Assembly (NCBI GenBank): GCA_018241585.1
Contig: JAFEDN010000004.1
Span: 1-40,051 of the forward strand
Direction: 5' to 3'
Length of the DNA stretch: 40,051 nt
Source of the DNA: Pseudomonadota bacterium
GTDB lineage: Bacteria; Pseudomonadota; Gammaproteobacteria; Coxiellales; Coxiellaceae
Shown: one piece after another, positions 1 through 8,863 of the stretch
Position numbering within the stretch: position 1 is the first letter of the stretch
Layout: each line of letters starts with the position of its first letter
Notes under the pieces: generated by a model
Seen by the model: the letters and a program-made list of their open reading frames with translations, nothing else
The model's database searches: none
What the model was told of the DNA's origin: nothing
Position numbers and translations under genes: made by a program

Positions 1-27
1 TTTGAAATTTAAAAGAAATTATTCTAG

Positions 28-138
28 CAAATTATAAAGACTTTGAACAGGCTCTTAGATGAGATCATTCAGCGGTTACAAGAAATCATTAAAATCGGAC
101 AGGCATCGACACAATCCGATGTTCAAGAAAACCCATAA
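28..138 (+). pseudogene. C-terminal remnant of an unknown gene
   Basis: A short open frame ends at the TAA at 136-138 and is interrupted upstream by in-frame stops at 10-12 and 25-27. Its last residues are hydrophilic and helical-looking (LLDEIIQRLQEIIK then GQASTQSDVQENP). There is no ATG, only a possible TTG at 43, and no ribosome binding site. It may be the decayed tail of a larger protein. Chance is a real alternative. Confidence 0.2.
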
Positions 139-232
139 CTAGCAAATAAAAATAATCATGCAATAGGTTAGGACGGGCGAATCGGTGACACCTTTATCTG
201 TTGCTGATCGTAACGTCTCATCTCACTGACCA

Positions 233-1174
233 TTGAGTGTCAAAAGCCAAAAATTCAGGCGCAATGGCATATTAGAAATGGCTCTTCTTCTCCATTTAGG
301 GCTTGTTATTTTTTTAATTATGGTTATAATATGCACATATAGATGGTTAATATTTGAACAGAATGAGATTTTAAACATGCTTTTTTATGTAATTTGCTCT
401 TATACCGTTGATCGTTCACAATGTGAAAACAACAAGTTAAACATACTTCTTGACACTATTACTAGCTATGAATATTTGTTAGTTTTTACCCAAAAAACAG
501 AAGCAGTGACTTATGCTAACTTACTAGCGGAAAGAATAGAGGACAGACTAAATGGGGAACAATTTCCGATTATTACTGTGATTATACATGACTACGAAAA
601 AATAATTGAAAAAAAGTATGAAAGCCTACAGCTATATTTTGAGACTACCTTTTTCCGGAAAGAGGTGTATTTACAGTGGCAAAAAACAACTCAATTTAAG
701 GTGGTGGCCGGGCAAAATGTTATTCCGATTTCAGCGGAAGCGCACGGTATAACAGCTTATTCAGCTCCTAATTATCAAAAATATTTTAACCCACCATCAA
801 AAAAAATCTGTTCTTCGATCACCAGCTACCAGCAAGTTTTTTTCAAAGAAATCAGAAGAACATATCTTAAAGATGCAGCCGATTTAAACAAAACATTCAT
901 GCATCAGGGCATTACCCAGCTTTTTATAGATAATATTATTAAATGTATCTGCTCAAATAAAAATCGTCATGGAGATTTCTATGGAATGTTATTGGCTATT
1001 TTACATTTATCTGCTTTAAATCGGCATACAGTTACCAATACCACCCAAGATAAACCAATATCTAATATATTAGAGTCAACATGCCGGTTTCCAAGAGTAC
1101 TTTCTGAATTAATTATTGGATATACCAAAGAACAAGAAGTTTCTCAAACTCCATTACCAACTCTATCAATGTAG
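233..1174 (+). CDS. hypothetical protein with one N-terminal membrane segment
   Basis: I do not recognise this 313-aa protein. The longest frame starts with TTG at 233; an ATG at 278 (residue 16) lies just before a strongly hydrophobic stretch (about residues 17-39) and would give 298 aa. Neither start has a clear ribosome binding site. After the single membrane segment the protein is hydrophilic, with several aromatic-rich stretches and no motif I can assign. It looks like a membrane-anchored protein with a soluble C-terminal part. It stands alone, with about 535 bp of apparently non-coding DNA downstream and remnants around it, so it belongs to an accessory region. The open length of over 900 bp in AT-rich DNA argues for a real gene. 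Confidence 0.6.
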   Translation: MSVKSQKFRRNGILEMALLLHLGLVIFLIMVIICTYRWLIFEQNEILNMLFYVICSYTVDRSQCENNKLNILLDTITSYEYLLVFTQKTEAVTYANLLAERIEDRLNGEQFPIITVIIHDYEKIIEKKYESLQLYFETTFFRKEVYLQWQKTTQFKVVAGQNVIPISAEAHGITAYSAPNYQKYFNPPSKKICSSITSYQQVFFKEIRRTYLKDAADLNKTFMHQGITQLFIDNIIKCICSNKNRHGDFYGMLLAILHLSALNRHTVTNTTQDKPISNILESTCRFPRVLSELIIGYTKEQEVSQTPLPTLSM

Positions 1175-1709
1175 AAAATAAGTCTAATCGGAGTTCCAGT
1201 CAGAAATTTTAAGCGGATTTTTATTTGGTGTTTAAAATTTCAGAATGGACCATTTTAATCGCAAATTTAACAAATCCTTTGGAGAGTTTTCCTGTGCATT
1301 GTGTTTACACTCCTAACTTCTTTAGCAACGGTTCTACCAATGATTAATTTGTTCGATCACAATCACTTAATAATTTTTTATAATTTGGATGGATGACTTT
1401 GATGATATCTTGACTAGATAAGTTAAAGGTTTATTACAAGTTTTAAATGCTTGGCTAATCACAACAAGATTTTTATGTTGAAGATAGTAAGCGACTACAT
1501 CAATTTTAGTATTATAATCCAAGATATCCGGATAAATTGCAGTTAATTTGTTTGTATCTTGATGGTCACTGACATTTTCTCATCTTTTTGGATTTTCCTG
1601 TTGTTAAAAGACAGAAACCTTCTTCAAGCTTGTCTAGGGCGTCTTTTGAACGCACTCTGTGACTTCGTGAGAAGGCGTATGAGGGTGAAAACATTGCGAT
1701 AATTCTTTG
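1175..1709. other. gene-poor interval with a possible decayed minus-strand frame
   Basis: No intact gene is visible in these 535 bases. On the minus strand an open frame runs from about 1584 down to a stop at 1367-1369. It encodes about 70 residues (part reads IDVVAYYLQHKNLVVISQAF) with no start codon, and a stop codon lies just before it. It may be what remains of a protein gene; I cannot assign a family. Confidence 0.3.
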
Positions 1710-2624
1710 TTATATTGTATTCTCTGAAAGCAAAGTCGTGTCTGTGTCGTTATGATGAATTTTCCAATTTTTAGGTTTATTGTCTTTTAAAAAAATTAAA
1801 AAGTTCTCTTTAATACTTGGGCGAAGACGGTTCACCTCGCCGAAAACCTTATGTAATGTTGGTGGAAGTTGTCCTTTAGATTCGACCCAAAGCGTATGAT
1901 GAATCATTTGTTTGAATGCTAAGGCAGAGTTATCTACTTTAATATCAGTTTCAATTGCACTCTCAATATTGTTCTTTATATTGGTAATTACTTTATCTGA
2001 AAAAAAACAGATTCGGATAAAGGAACCGAGAGCTATTAAAAATCCTGCTCCAGAAGAAGCTCCTAATGCAATGAACAGTTTATGAAGAGTAGGAGTAACA
2101 CCAATAAATGCGGATGTGATTCCAGAAACCGCTAAACCTAACGTACTTAACATCCCGCAGCCCCAGCCTCCGAAATGAATATACAAATCTCTCTTCAGAA
2201 TATACGAAGATTCTGCTGAAAACTTCGGATTAGACAGATGATCCAATAATATTTTATCTATACCATGCTGCTCGGTTTTTGTTTGATGGATTAAATCCAG
2301 TGTTTTCGCAGTTAGATCAATTGATCGATAATCATCAAAATATTTTCTAAAAAAGTCGCTTAACACCTGACGTGATAACAGATTTTCAATTCTATGTTCA
2401 TAATGGTAAATAAAATAGACGATGCTAAAAAAATAGGTCCTGCTTGTCTTCAGTAAGCTCTTTAGATCATTTATATCTAAAAATGAAGAAGCAAATAGCG
2501 GTGGAATGTATGCATCAATCTCAAAAGCTTTTGGTTCAGGGGCAGGCAGAGGTGAATCGATATCAATCGTTAAAAAACTTCCTAACAAAGGTTCTTTTAG
2601 GTCATCCGTTATTTCATTGTGCAT
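1710..2624 (-). CDS. hypothetical membrane protein
   Basis: I do not recognise this protein. The open frame extends to a GTG at 2633, but the ATG at 2624 is the better start because an AGGTG sits about 7 nt upstream; this gives 304 aa. The N-terminal half is hydrophilic and starts with an acidic, proline-containing segment. A hydrophobic, glycine- and alanine-rich region at about residues 150-210 can form two membrane segments. The C-terminal 90 residues are charged. Two 16-bp near-identical direct repeats lie about 80-115 bp upstream. It heads a run of three minus-strand unknown genes. The architecture (soluble ends with a short hydrophobic hairpin) is common among effector candidates of intracellular bacteria, but nothing in the sequence proves secretion. 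Confidence 0.65.
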   Translation of the reverse strand: MHNEITDDLKEPLLGSFLTIDIDSPLPAPEPKAFEIDAYIPPLFASSFLDINDLKSLLKTSRTYFFSIVYFIYHYEHRIENLLSRQVLSDFFRKYFDDYRSIDLTAKTLDLIHQTKTEQHGIDKILLDHLSNPKFSAESSYILKRDLYIHFGGWGCGMLSTLGLAVSGITSAFIGVTPTLHKLFIALGASSGAGFLIALGSFIRICFFSDKVITNIKNNIESAIETDIKVDNSALAFKQMIHHTLWVESKGQLPPTLHKVFGEVNRLRPSIKENFLIFLKDNKPKNWKIHHNDTDTTLLSENTI

Positions 2625-2705
2625 TGTTTTCACCTATATTTTTTTCTTTTATACCTCATAAAATAGCCCGAATCAAGTAATAGGCTCCAGCTTGCTTAAT
2701 GTTCC

Positions 2706-2741
2706 GATACAATAAATAAGTAGATGATACAATCAATAAGT
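2706..2741. repeat. two 16-bp direct repeats upstream of the 304-aa gene
   Basis: GATACAATAAATAAGT at 2706-2721 is followed by GATACAATCAATAAGT at 2726-2741. They match at 15 of 16 bases with a 20-bp period, which is two helical turns. They lie upstream of the minus-strand gene starting at 2624. Spacing on one face of the helix would suit a regulator site, but this may also be part of a decayed mobile element that continues to about 2790. Confidence 0.5.
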
Positions 2742-2744
2742 TGC

Positions 2745-2800
2745 TATCCGTCACCGAGGGGGTCGGAGCCTACGTACATGCCACCTTTGACCAGGACAGA
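2745..2800. mobile_element. possible remnant end of a mobile or REP-type element
   Basis: This stretch is more GC-rich than its surroundings and contains GAGGGGGTCGGAGCCTACGT. Such GGGGTC-type ends are often seen beside REP-associated or small transposable elements. A comparable GGGGGTCA stretch occurs at about 35833. No transposase or clean terminal inverted repeat is visible, so the identity is weak. Confidence 0.25.
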
Positions 2801-2867
2801 TTGATTTTCTAATTACTTGATTTATTTAAAATCTTAAGCAATATGGCCTGGTCTGGAACCAGTATGA

Positions 2868-3083
2868 CTACGAAGTCATTCTTAATGCATGTGTGCATGA
2901 ACAAGGGGTAGCTTTAGAGTCAGTCGACTTGACAGTACTAGTTGTTAACTTATTCAAATCAGAAAAGAAACTTGGCCCTTGGTAATGCTGGCCTTTACTA
3001 TTAACTAGGTGTCCTTTGTCGTTCTCTAAGTACGGTTCATCATCCAGCTCTTTTTGTTCCGCTGGAGTAATAGTCTTTTTCAT
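2868..3083 (-). CDS. small hydrophilic hypothetical protein
   Basis: This 71-aa protein begins with ATG at 3083, and a GAGGA lies 4 nt upstream. It is rich in charged residues and Ser/Thr, has no membrane segment, and ends with two cysteines (PCSCTHALRM). I recognise no family. It sits between two other minus-strand unknown genes with more than 100 bp on either side, so it is probably transcribed alone. The good ribosome binding site and coding-like composition support it; the short length keeps confidence moderate. Confidence 0.45.
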   Translation of the reverse strand: MKKTITPAEQKELDDEPYLENDKGHLVNSKGQHYQGPSFFSDLNKLTTSTVKSTDSKATPCSCTHALRMTS

Positions 3084-3193
3084 ATGGTCCTCTGTAATTT
3101 AAAAATTAATACTTATTAGTCTGCATTATACTGCATTTATTTCTATAGTTTCAACCAGGTAAAATTTCCTTGGCGGCTCATCAACGAGTTATT

Positions 3194-3736
3194 TTAAACT
3201 GGTAATAATGTGTGTTTGGCTTCTGAGTCTTGACAGCAAGGTAGGGATTTTTTGACCCACATTAAAACCGACTCGTGAGCAACAGAGATAGGCAGATTCT
3301 TTCTGATCACATGAGCGTCAATTTTCGCTCTAAGAGCTCGTTCCACTCTATTTTCAGGGGTTTCAAAAGGGCAGAAACAAACCACAATGGTTCCGAATGC
3401 TGATAGCAATGTGGTGGTAGCTGTAATGAGTTCTTCCGGTTCACGATTATTTTTACTGCTATCGCTATACAGGCAGGCTGAAGTTATAAATGTCGCCGTG
3501 AAAAAAACTTTCCAACCTAAGTTTCGGGCGATTTTAGGAATTTGATATAGGTAAGTATCTTCTGTTTGTTGTAATTTTTGATCTAATTCGCGTATTTTTA
3601 ACAAAGTTTGATTTTGATCTTTATCAATAAAATAATTTGCTAAATCTGCGTTTTGTTCAAAAACCTGAATTAAGCGATCTTGATGTGAAATTTCTTTAGT
3701 CTCTCGTAACAAGTTAATCAATTCTTGATGTTCCAT
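3194..3736 (-). CDS. hypothetical protein with two membrane segments
   Basis: The frame is open to 3802, but the ATG at 3736 is preferred because GAGGA stands about 8 nt upstream; this gives 180 aa. The first 85 residues are hydrophilic and helical (MEHQELINLLRETKEIS...). Two hydrophobic segments follow (VFFTATFITSACLY and TTTLLSAFGTIVVCF), separated by a short charged loop, so the protein is probably a membrane hairpin with both ends on one side. The C-terminus has a cysteine pair (PCCQ). No family recognised. Its layout is similar to that of the 304-aa protein at 1710-2624, but I see no clear sequence similarity. Confidence 0.6.
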   Translation of the reverse strand: MEHQELINLLRETKEISHQDRLIQVFEQNADLANYFIDKDQNQTLLKIRELDQKLQQTEDTYLYQIPKIARNLGWKVFFTATFITSACLYSDSSKNNREPEELITATTTLLSAFGTIVVCFCPFETPENRVERALRAKIDAHVIRKNLPISVAHESVLMWVKKSLPCCQDSEAKHTLLPV

Positions 3737-4008
3737 ATTAATTTTCCTCGAACTTTTGTTTATGTTAGAAGTAATGCTGACATATGAAACAGTAGGGGTC
3801 AAGATACTTGATTTTTGTAGCTATCTTTGTTTAAATCAAACGAAAGTAAAAAGTTGCTTTGTATGTGACAAAAAAAAGAGATTATGATCGTAAATACGCT
3901 TAATCGTCACTGATATGGTGAAATTGGGTTTGTTGCTGCCGACGAGTAAATAGACTTCACCCGCATAAGCCTGTTTTTGATCATATTTTTTCAGGGAGTA
4001 GATGGTTT

Positions 4009-6861
4009 ATGCGTAAAATTTTGAATTTATTCTTTTTGATTCCGGCTTTAATAAAATATCCTAAAGCCTTTTCCACAACCACGCCGCCAGAACCGGTTAG
4101 GATTAATGATTGGCCTGATGTTGCTCTTTATTCGGCAGCGGAAGGTCCTTTTGAAAACGTTATTTCACTTATAGATCACTTTTTAAATGAGGGAAAAAAT
4201 ATTGATGCGCTGCTTAAAACTACCGGCCATACCTTACTAGAGTCGATCTCTGATGAATCAAAGATCATTCTTCCTGAATGCTCACCAGTTGTTGCTGCTG
4301 ATACCAGCTGCACATCTTTACAATTAGAGTACGCTCAAGCTCGAAAAAAAATCATAACACATTTAGTTGCAAAGGGAGCTGATCCTAAGGGTGCATTCGA
4401 ACTGCTGATAGAACGTGCGCTGAGTGATGAATGTGCGGTGACAGATAGCTGCGCATTAAATTATGAGATTATGGGTATTCTGTTAGCCCGCCATCGTGGT
4501 TTGCAAACGTCACTATCTCCATTAAAAGCAGCCATGGTTGCTAAAGATGAGACCTTGATTAATTTTTTGCAGCAGTATGCTCCAAATTTCGTTGAAAATT
4601 TTATAAATTCCATAATGGATGATTCTTTAATAAAACCCTACCTTGTTCCTATACAATGGTTTATTACCTGGACCAGTGTTTTTTTTATCGTGGGGTACAG
4701 ACTTGAATTTGATCTGCAATTTTTCATTGAGTCTGTTGGAGTAGTTTGTCTTGGATTTTTTGCTATGGGCCCCGGGCTTAGAAAGCAGTTCTTAGGAGAG
4801 TTTAGAGACCATTTGGACATGGTTGATCTATGGTTTTCCATATTTTTTATTTCTCTTGCTATTATGATTCCGCCAAAATGGTTGTCGGTTTTGGGTCTTC
4901 GTAAAAATGAACTAAAAATAGAAGCAAAAACTGAAATGAAATCTATAAAGCAAATCACCACATCAAAATCCAAGCCTGAAGCATTACCTAAACCTAAAAA
5001 AATACTTAAACAAAAACGTTCTTCTTTGTTAGCCTCGTCGAAAGAAAATAAACAGGTTAACGAAAATAAAGCCCCTGAAAAAAATAATGAACAAAAAACT
5101 CTGCAGGCTTCAGTTTCTTTTCCAGAAACTTTGCTGAATATAGCTCGGAGTGATAGTGTAATCAGAAGTGCTTTGAACGAACAATTTCTTAAAGGTGCTC
5201 TCGATTTAAATTGCTTTTGGGGTGAACAAGGGGATACCTTATTAATGCATTTAATACGTGATGGGTACATCGAAAGCGCCAAATTGGTGATTGACAAAAT
5301 TATGGCTCAATGTGCTCATTTAATTAATGAAATAAACGATCAAGATCAAACTGCATTGATGGTAGCTTGTCAAACCAATAAAATCAGTATTATAAATTAT
5401 TTATTAGAAAACGTTGATAATCTCTATACTAATTTACGTGATCGACGCGGAGATAATGCGCTGTCTATCTGGTTAAAGCATTCGTTACAATCTTCTAAAC
5501 AAACATTTAGTTGTACTAAAAAGCTTGTTGAACGTGGATGTGAATTAATTTCTGCAGCACGTCAAATGTGGCAGTTTTTGGAATTTACTCCTGAACAGAG
5601 GCAAGAACTTGAGAAACTCGTTGCTGTCAAATCAGACGATTCGGTAGATGCTGCGCCTATTCTTGCAGTAAATTTAGAAATAAAGTATCCAGCGATAAAA
5701 TTAAAAACCCAGCGTAGAAAGTCGACAGATATATCAAGCTCTCATGCGTCTGAAAAGCGTAAAAGTTCGCAACCGGTAGTAACATTTGAAGAACTGAAAA
5801 TCTCACAATTAAGCTATCGACAAAATCAAAGATTTTTTCGGATTTGTCTTAGCAATCTTCAGAATTTATTTGCGGCATTGAGGCAAGAATCGACTAATTC
5901 TCTGGAAATGTTTTGTCGTCATGCTGAAATGCTTCTACAAATACTAGATTTATCTAAAAATATAGAGGATTACAATAAATCAAAAGGATTGTCTATTGAA
6001 AAAACTCCTCTAGAAGACTTCATGTACTATATACGGCATAGTGTGATGCCGCTATTATTACAAGCCAGTATATTATCATCAGCTATACCTGCTGTTGAAG
6101 AAGTTGCCAATCAATTTATTCAATGGATACCGAGTCCACTTAAAGAAAAGATTAAGAAAAAACTACTCTTATCTGCAGACGAAATGGAAACCCTTTCTAC
6201 CACTTTCCAACGTTTAATCGACTTTTTCCAGGGAAGTAATGTACTTGGGTTGAGCCTTTCTCAAAGTAAGTTATTTAAAATAATGACGGATTTTCATCAT
6301 CAATTGAACACAACTGAGTTTGTCCCAGCTATACACGAAGCTTATGTGTCTTCTTTTGCATTGCCAATTATTAACGAAATATATACAGCAATTGCCTCGG
6401 ATTTAAAAGCAGAGTCGCATCGCAGCCGTCAACATGTTTTAATTACGATGTTATGTTCTTGTGGCGACGCTTTTGTTAGATATCGCAGTATTACCCAAAG
6501 TCAAGTATTTAGTGATTTTGTAGGTAAATGTCGAATTGATTTAAGAAACCGATTGATGCATGAACCACAGTTTGGTTTTTTAGACGTGACCCCGCAGCAA
6601 ATCGAGCAGCTTTGCAAACAAGCCCAACAAGCAATTCGTTCACAAGGCTTAAAAGCAAAACTAGATTGGGGCAATTCTATTTACGGGCGTATACATGCTA
6701 AGCAAGGTATCGCCGCAGTATTAGCCGGCTGTGGGTTATTTGTTGGCAGTACCAAAGACCCTGCTGAGCTCGAAAACTTAGTGCTAGAATATTTAGGACC
6801 CACTACTCATCAAAAGAGAAAGATCAAATCTTTCACTCCATTAGGCAAGCTGCGGCAGTGA
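4009..6861 (+). CDS. ankyrin-repeat membrane protein with HEPN-like C-terminus
   Basis: The 950-aa product starts MRKILNLFFLIPALIKYPKAF, a possible signal or anchor. Residues about 25-200 look ankyrin-like but degenerate. Three hydrophobic segments follow at about 209-231, 240-257 and 271-292, then a lysine-rich linker (about 296-365). Clearer ankyrin-type repeats occur at about 408-500 (GDTLLMHLIRDGYIESAKLV and DQTALMVACQTNKISIINYL). The helical C-terminal region carries LRNRLMHEP. R846 and H851 form R-x4-H, the catalytic motif of HEPN ribonucleases such as HepT. HEPN domains are small four-helix bundles that often act as toxins or in phage defence; ankyrin repeats usually bind proteins. The combination suggests a membrane-tethered binding protein with a possible nuclease end, which is inference. 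An ankyrin remnant lies directly downstream. The start has GGGAG about 10 nt upstream. Confidence 0.75.
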   Translation: MRKILNLFFLIPALIKYPKAFSTTTPPEPVRINDWPDVALYSAAEGPFENVISLIDHFLNEGKNIDALLKTTGHTLLESISDESKIILPECSPVVAADTSCTSLQLEYAQARKKIITHLVAKGADPKGAFELLIERALSDECAVTDSCALNYEIMGILLARHRGLQTSLSPLKAAMVAKDETLINFLQQYAPNFVENFINSIMDDSLIKPYLVPIQWFITWTSVFFIVGYRLEFDLQFFIESVGVVCLGFFAMGPGLRKQFLGEFRDHLDMVDLWFSIFFISLAIMIPPKWLSVLGLRKNELKIEAKTEMKSIKQITTSKSKPEALPKPKKILKQKRSSLLASSKENKQVNENKAPEKNNEQKTLQASVSFPETLLNIARSDSVIRSALNEQFLKGALDLNCFWGEQGDTLLMHLIRDGYIESAKLVIDKIMAQCAHLINEINDQDQTALMVACQTNKISIINYLLENVDNLYTNLRDRRGDNALSIWLKHSLQSSKQTFSCTKKLVERGCELISAARQMWQFLEFTPEQRQELEKLVAVKSDDSVDAAPILAVNLEIKYPAIKLKTQRRKSTDISSSHASEKRKSSQPVVTFEELKISQLSYRQNQRFFRICLSNLQNLFAALRQESTNSLEMFCRHAEMLLQILDLSKNIEDYNKSKGLSIEKTPLEDFMYYIRHSVMPLLLQASILSSAIPAVEEVANQFIQWIPSPLKEKIKKKLLLSADEMETLSTTFQRLIDFFQGSNVLGLSLSQSKLFKIMTDFHHQLNTTEFVPAIHEAYVSSFALPIINEIYTAIASDLKAESHRSRQHVLITMLCSCGDAFVRYRSITQSQVFSDFVGKCRIDLRNRLMHEPQFGFLDVTPQQIEQLCKQAQQAIRSQGLKAKLDWGNSIYGRIHAKQGIAAVLAGCGLFVGSTKDPAELENLVLEYLGPTTHQKRKIKSFTPLGKLRQ

Positions 6862-6917
6862 TTTTTTGCAGTCTAGAGGGCCTCTGAATCGGAAGCCTAT
6901 AATCCTTTGAAAGAAAA

Positions 6918-7042
6918 GAGCAATTTATTTTAAACCTTGCCGAATTATTTACAGGGCTATAGAAAAAGCTGTTTATATTTATTCTGTAGCTGCTGGGAGG
7001 CGAGATATCGTTAAGTTATTGCAAAGAAGAATTTTGTCTTAA
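6918..7042 (+). pseudogene. ankyrin-repeat remnant
   Basis: A short frame without a start codon ends at 7040-7042 and reads AIEKAVYIYSVAAGRRDIVK then LLQRRILS. The spacing of Ala-Ala-Gly and Asp-Ile-Val-x-Leu-Leu is that of one ankyrin repeat. It is probably the leftover of an ankyrin gene or of a former downstream extension of the 950-aa gene. No regulatory signal is visible. Confidence 0.4.
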
Positions 7043-7075
7043 ACTACATCTGCATCTAGCAGTTTCACAAATGAA

Positions 7076-7946
7076 TCACTGACTTGTTCTCAATGCCTTC
7101 ATAATTCGTAGATATAAATTTTTGATGCTATTTCTAACTGGTTCCTTGCGCAAGTTGTTAATTTCAATTTTGTTATTATTAGATAAGTTTGATGTAGTTA
7201 GTATTTTATTAGTAAGCAAATTATTGGGTGAAAACTCGACGTTAGTCACACTAACGTCATCCAAATTTCTTAAATAAGCTGTCTCATTTTTAGCAATGGT
7301 TTGCCGTTCAATTGCATTGAATTCTTGAGCTAATTTTATCCCTGAATTAGTAATGATACTTAGATCTAATTGCCATTGAAAGCGGTTTCTTTTCATCCAT
7401 AAATCAAAAGCTTGGTCAATATGTGTTTGAGCCTCAAGGTGGTTCATGCCAGTGACCTGCATTAAATGCTGTGTTGCTATTTGCCGCCGGCCTTTGAGCT
7501 CAGTTAAACCCATGTGTGTTACTTCATGGCATGGCTTACACAGAGCAATAATTCGCATTAGTTTTTGAACTTTGCTATCTTCGTCAAAGTGCCAACGTTC
7601 ATGAGCGTCTAAAGGCGCTTTTTGCTTGGCAGCATTCACATTGATAGTTGCTTCGCTGATAAACAAATTTCCGCAACCGGTCCCAATGTGACAAATCAAC
7701 GCATTTTCTGACATTAGTAAACCAACAAGATTTGGGAATAAGGTCTACAAACAAGGTATTGCCGCCAAAATTTCGATCTTCGCCAATGAGTTCTGAAATA
7801 GCTGCTTCTTGCTTGAGCGGCCATCTTTCGATCAGTTCTTTTCTGTCATCGGGTGAATACCACAATTTTTTTTCAGGGTCCCAGCGGGCGCCATATTTTT
7901 TTGCTTCTTCTTTATCCGTATAGGGAACAGAAAGATAAGTGCGCAT
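7076..7946 (-). pseudogene. DUF5710 + HNH-type zinc-binding protein, frameshifted
   Basis: Two overlapping minus-strand frames together make one protein. The first starts with ATG at 7946 (AGGA about 5 nt upstream) with a DUF5710-type module (TYLSVPYTDKEEAKKYGARW) and runs to YQCECCQAK. The sequence then continues as KAPLDAHERWHFDEDS and ALCKPCHEVTH, but only in the next frame. C-x-C-C, AHE-W and LCxxCHxxTH are the expected zinc-binding and HNH-like elements in order. The switch needs one base skipped, most likely in a run of five A at about 7610-7620. An intact product would be about 290 aa. DUF5710 occurs on DNA-processing proteins such as TraC-type primases. The gene is inactivated, uses programmed frameshifting, or carries a sequencing error. 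Confidence 0.7.
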
Positions 7947-8117
7947 TTTAATCCTTAAAAAGCTCAATGAATCTCTGCATGAACACGTCTTTTACAATGT
8001 GTTTTGCCTCTAACCCTATTAACTTGAATTCAATATTACTTCAAAATGGCAATTTGTTAAAGTCTTTGGGTCATTAATCATTGCGCGCAGGCAGTTATTT
8101 GACTATTGCAATATGCC

Positions 8118-8144
8118 TTGACATTATGTATAATGTTATACAAT
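8118..8144 (+). promoter_or_regulatory. promoter with overlapping palindromic operator
   Basis: TTGACA at 8118-8123 and TACAAT at 8139-8144 (15-bp spacer) make a plausible sigma-70 promoter for the regulator gene starting at 8170. Inside it is a perfect inverted repeat, TGTATAA-TG-TTATACA, at 8127-8142, which covers the spacer and most of the -10. A protein bound there would block RNA polymerase. Since the first gene encodes a DNA-binding regulator, autoregulation of the operon is the natural inference. Confidence 0.55.
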
Positions 8145-8169
8145 TTGTTAATTAAAAGAACACCATCCT

Positions 8170-8853
8170 ATGACCAGTCGCAAAAAGCTTAATAGCCAGA
8201 AAATAAAAACTGAAAATTTCTCGGAAAATATCCTGTTATTGCGCGAGGCGAAAAAAATTGTATCAGCGCTTGGAAAAATGTTTGCGCCATGCTGTGAAGT
8301 GGTGCTGCATGATTTAACTCAACCTAGGCATTCAATTATTGCAATTGCTTGTCCATTATCTGGCCGAAAAATAGGTGAACCAACAACAGAGTTGGGTTTG
8401 GCACGCATTAACGACCCTAAATTTCCCGAGGTAGTGCAAAATTACCCTAATAGATTTCCAGATGGCCGTTCCGTTAAAAGTACTTCGATTGGCCTTAAAA
8501 ATAGCCAGGGCAAATTTGTTGCAGCAATTTGTCTAAATTTAGATATTTCTTTATTTTCCGCAGTGCAACGAATTTTGACCCAATTCACTGCTTCTGAGCA
8601 ACTTACGTTACCTATTCGAGAAAATTTACGGGTGCGATCAACTACTCATCTGCGCGAAATAATTGAAACTTTTGCAACTGAGCGAAACACCGACCCTAGA
8701 GTATTATCATTAAAGCAGCGCCGTCAGTTAATTCAAATCTTGAATGAATCCGGATTATTACAATTACGTGGTGGAGTTAATATTGTAGCGGAAATACTGG
8801 GTATTTCTCGCGCTTCTGTTTATAATGCTTTAAAATCAATTCCCTCAATTTGA
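8170..8853 (+). CDS. YheO/DauR-type PAS + HTH transcriptional regulator
   Basis: The 227-aa product has the YheO-type PAS-like domain at about residues 20-140 (CCEVVLHDLTQPRHSIIAIA, then LNLDISLFSAVQ) and a C-terminal helix-turn-helix at about 203-224 (VNIVAEILGISRASVYNAL). DauR of Pseudomonas aeruginosa, from this family, represses D-arginine catabolism; other members sense amino-acid-related ligands. Here the gene leads an operon with an SDR, a PLP ammonia-lyase, a RidA protein and a flavoprotein, so the ligand is probably an amino acid or its catabolite. It likely binds the palindrome at 8127-8142 and represses its own operon. The ribosome binding site before the ATG is weak. The length is normal for the family. 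Confidence 0.88.
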   Translation: MTSRKKLNSQKIKTENFSENILLLREAKKIVSALGKMFAPCCEVVLHDLTQPRHSIIAIACPLSGRKIGEPTTELGLARINDPKFPEVVQNYPNRFPDGRSVKSTSIGLKNSQGKFVAAICLNLDISLFSAVQRILTQFTASEQLTLPIRENLRVRSTTHLREIIETFATERNTDPRVLSLKQRRQLIQILNESGLLQLRGGVNIVAEILGISRASVYNALKSIPSI

Positions 8854-8863
8854 GAAAAATTTT

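Noticed and set aside
2444..2680. 78-aa plus-strand frame overlapping the 304-aa gene start
   Set aside because: It is antisense to a gene with a good ribosome binding site and has no start signal.
4638..5297. 219-aa minus-strand frame inside the ankyrin gene
   Set aside because: It lies fully antisense to the 950-aa gene, has biased Ser/Phe/Lys composition and no ribosome binding site.
8118..8134. TATAAT at 8129 as the -10 of the TTGACA at 8118
   Set aside because: Only 5 bp separate them; TACAAT at 8139 gives a workable spacing.
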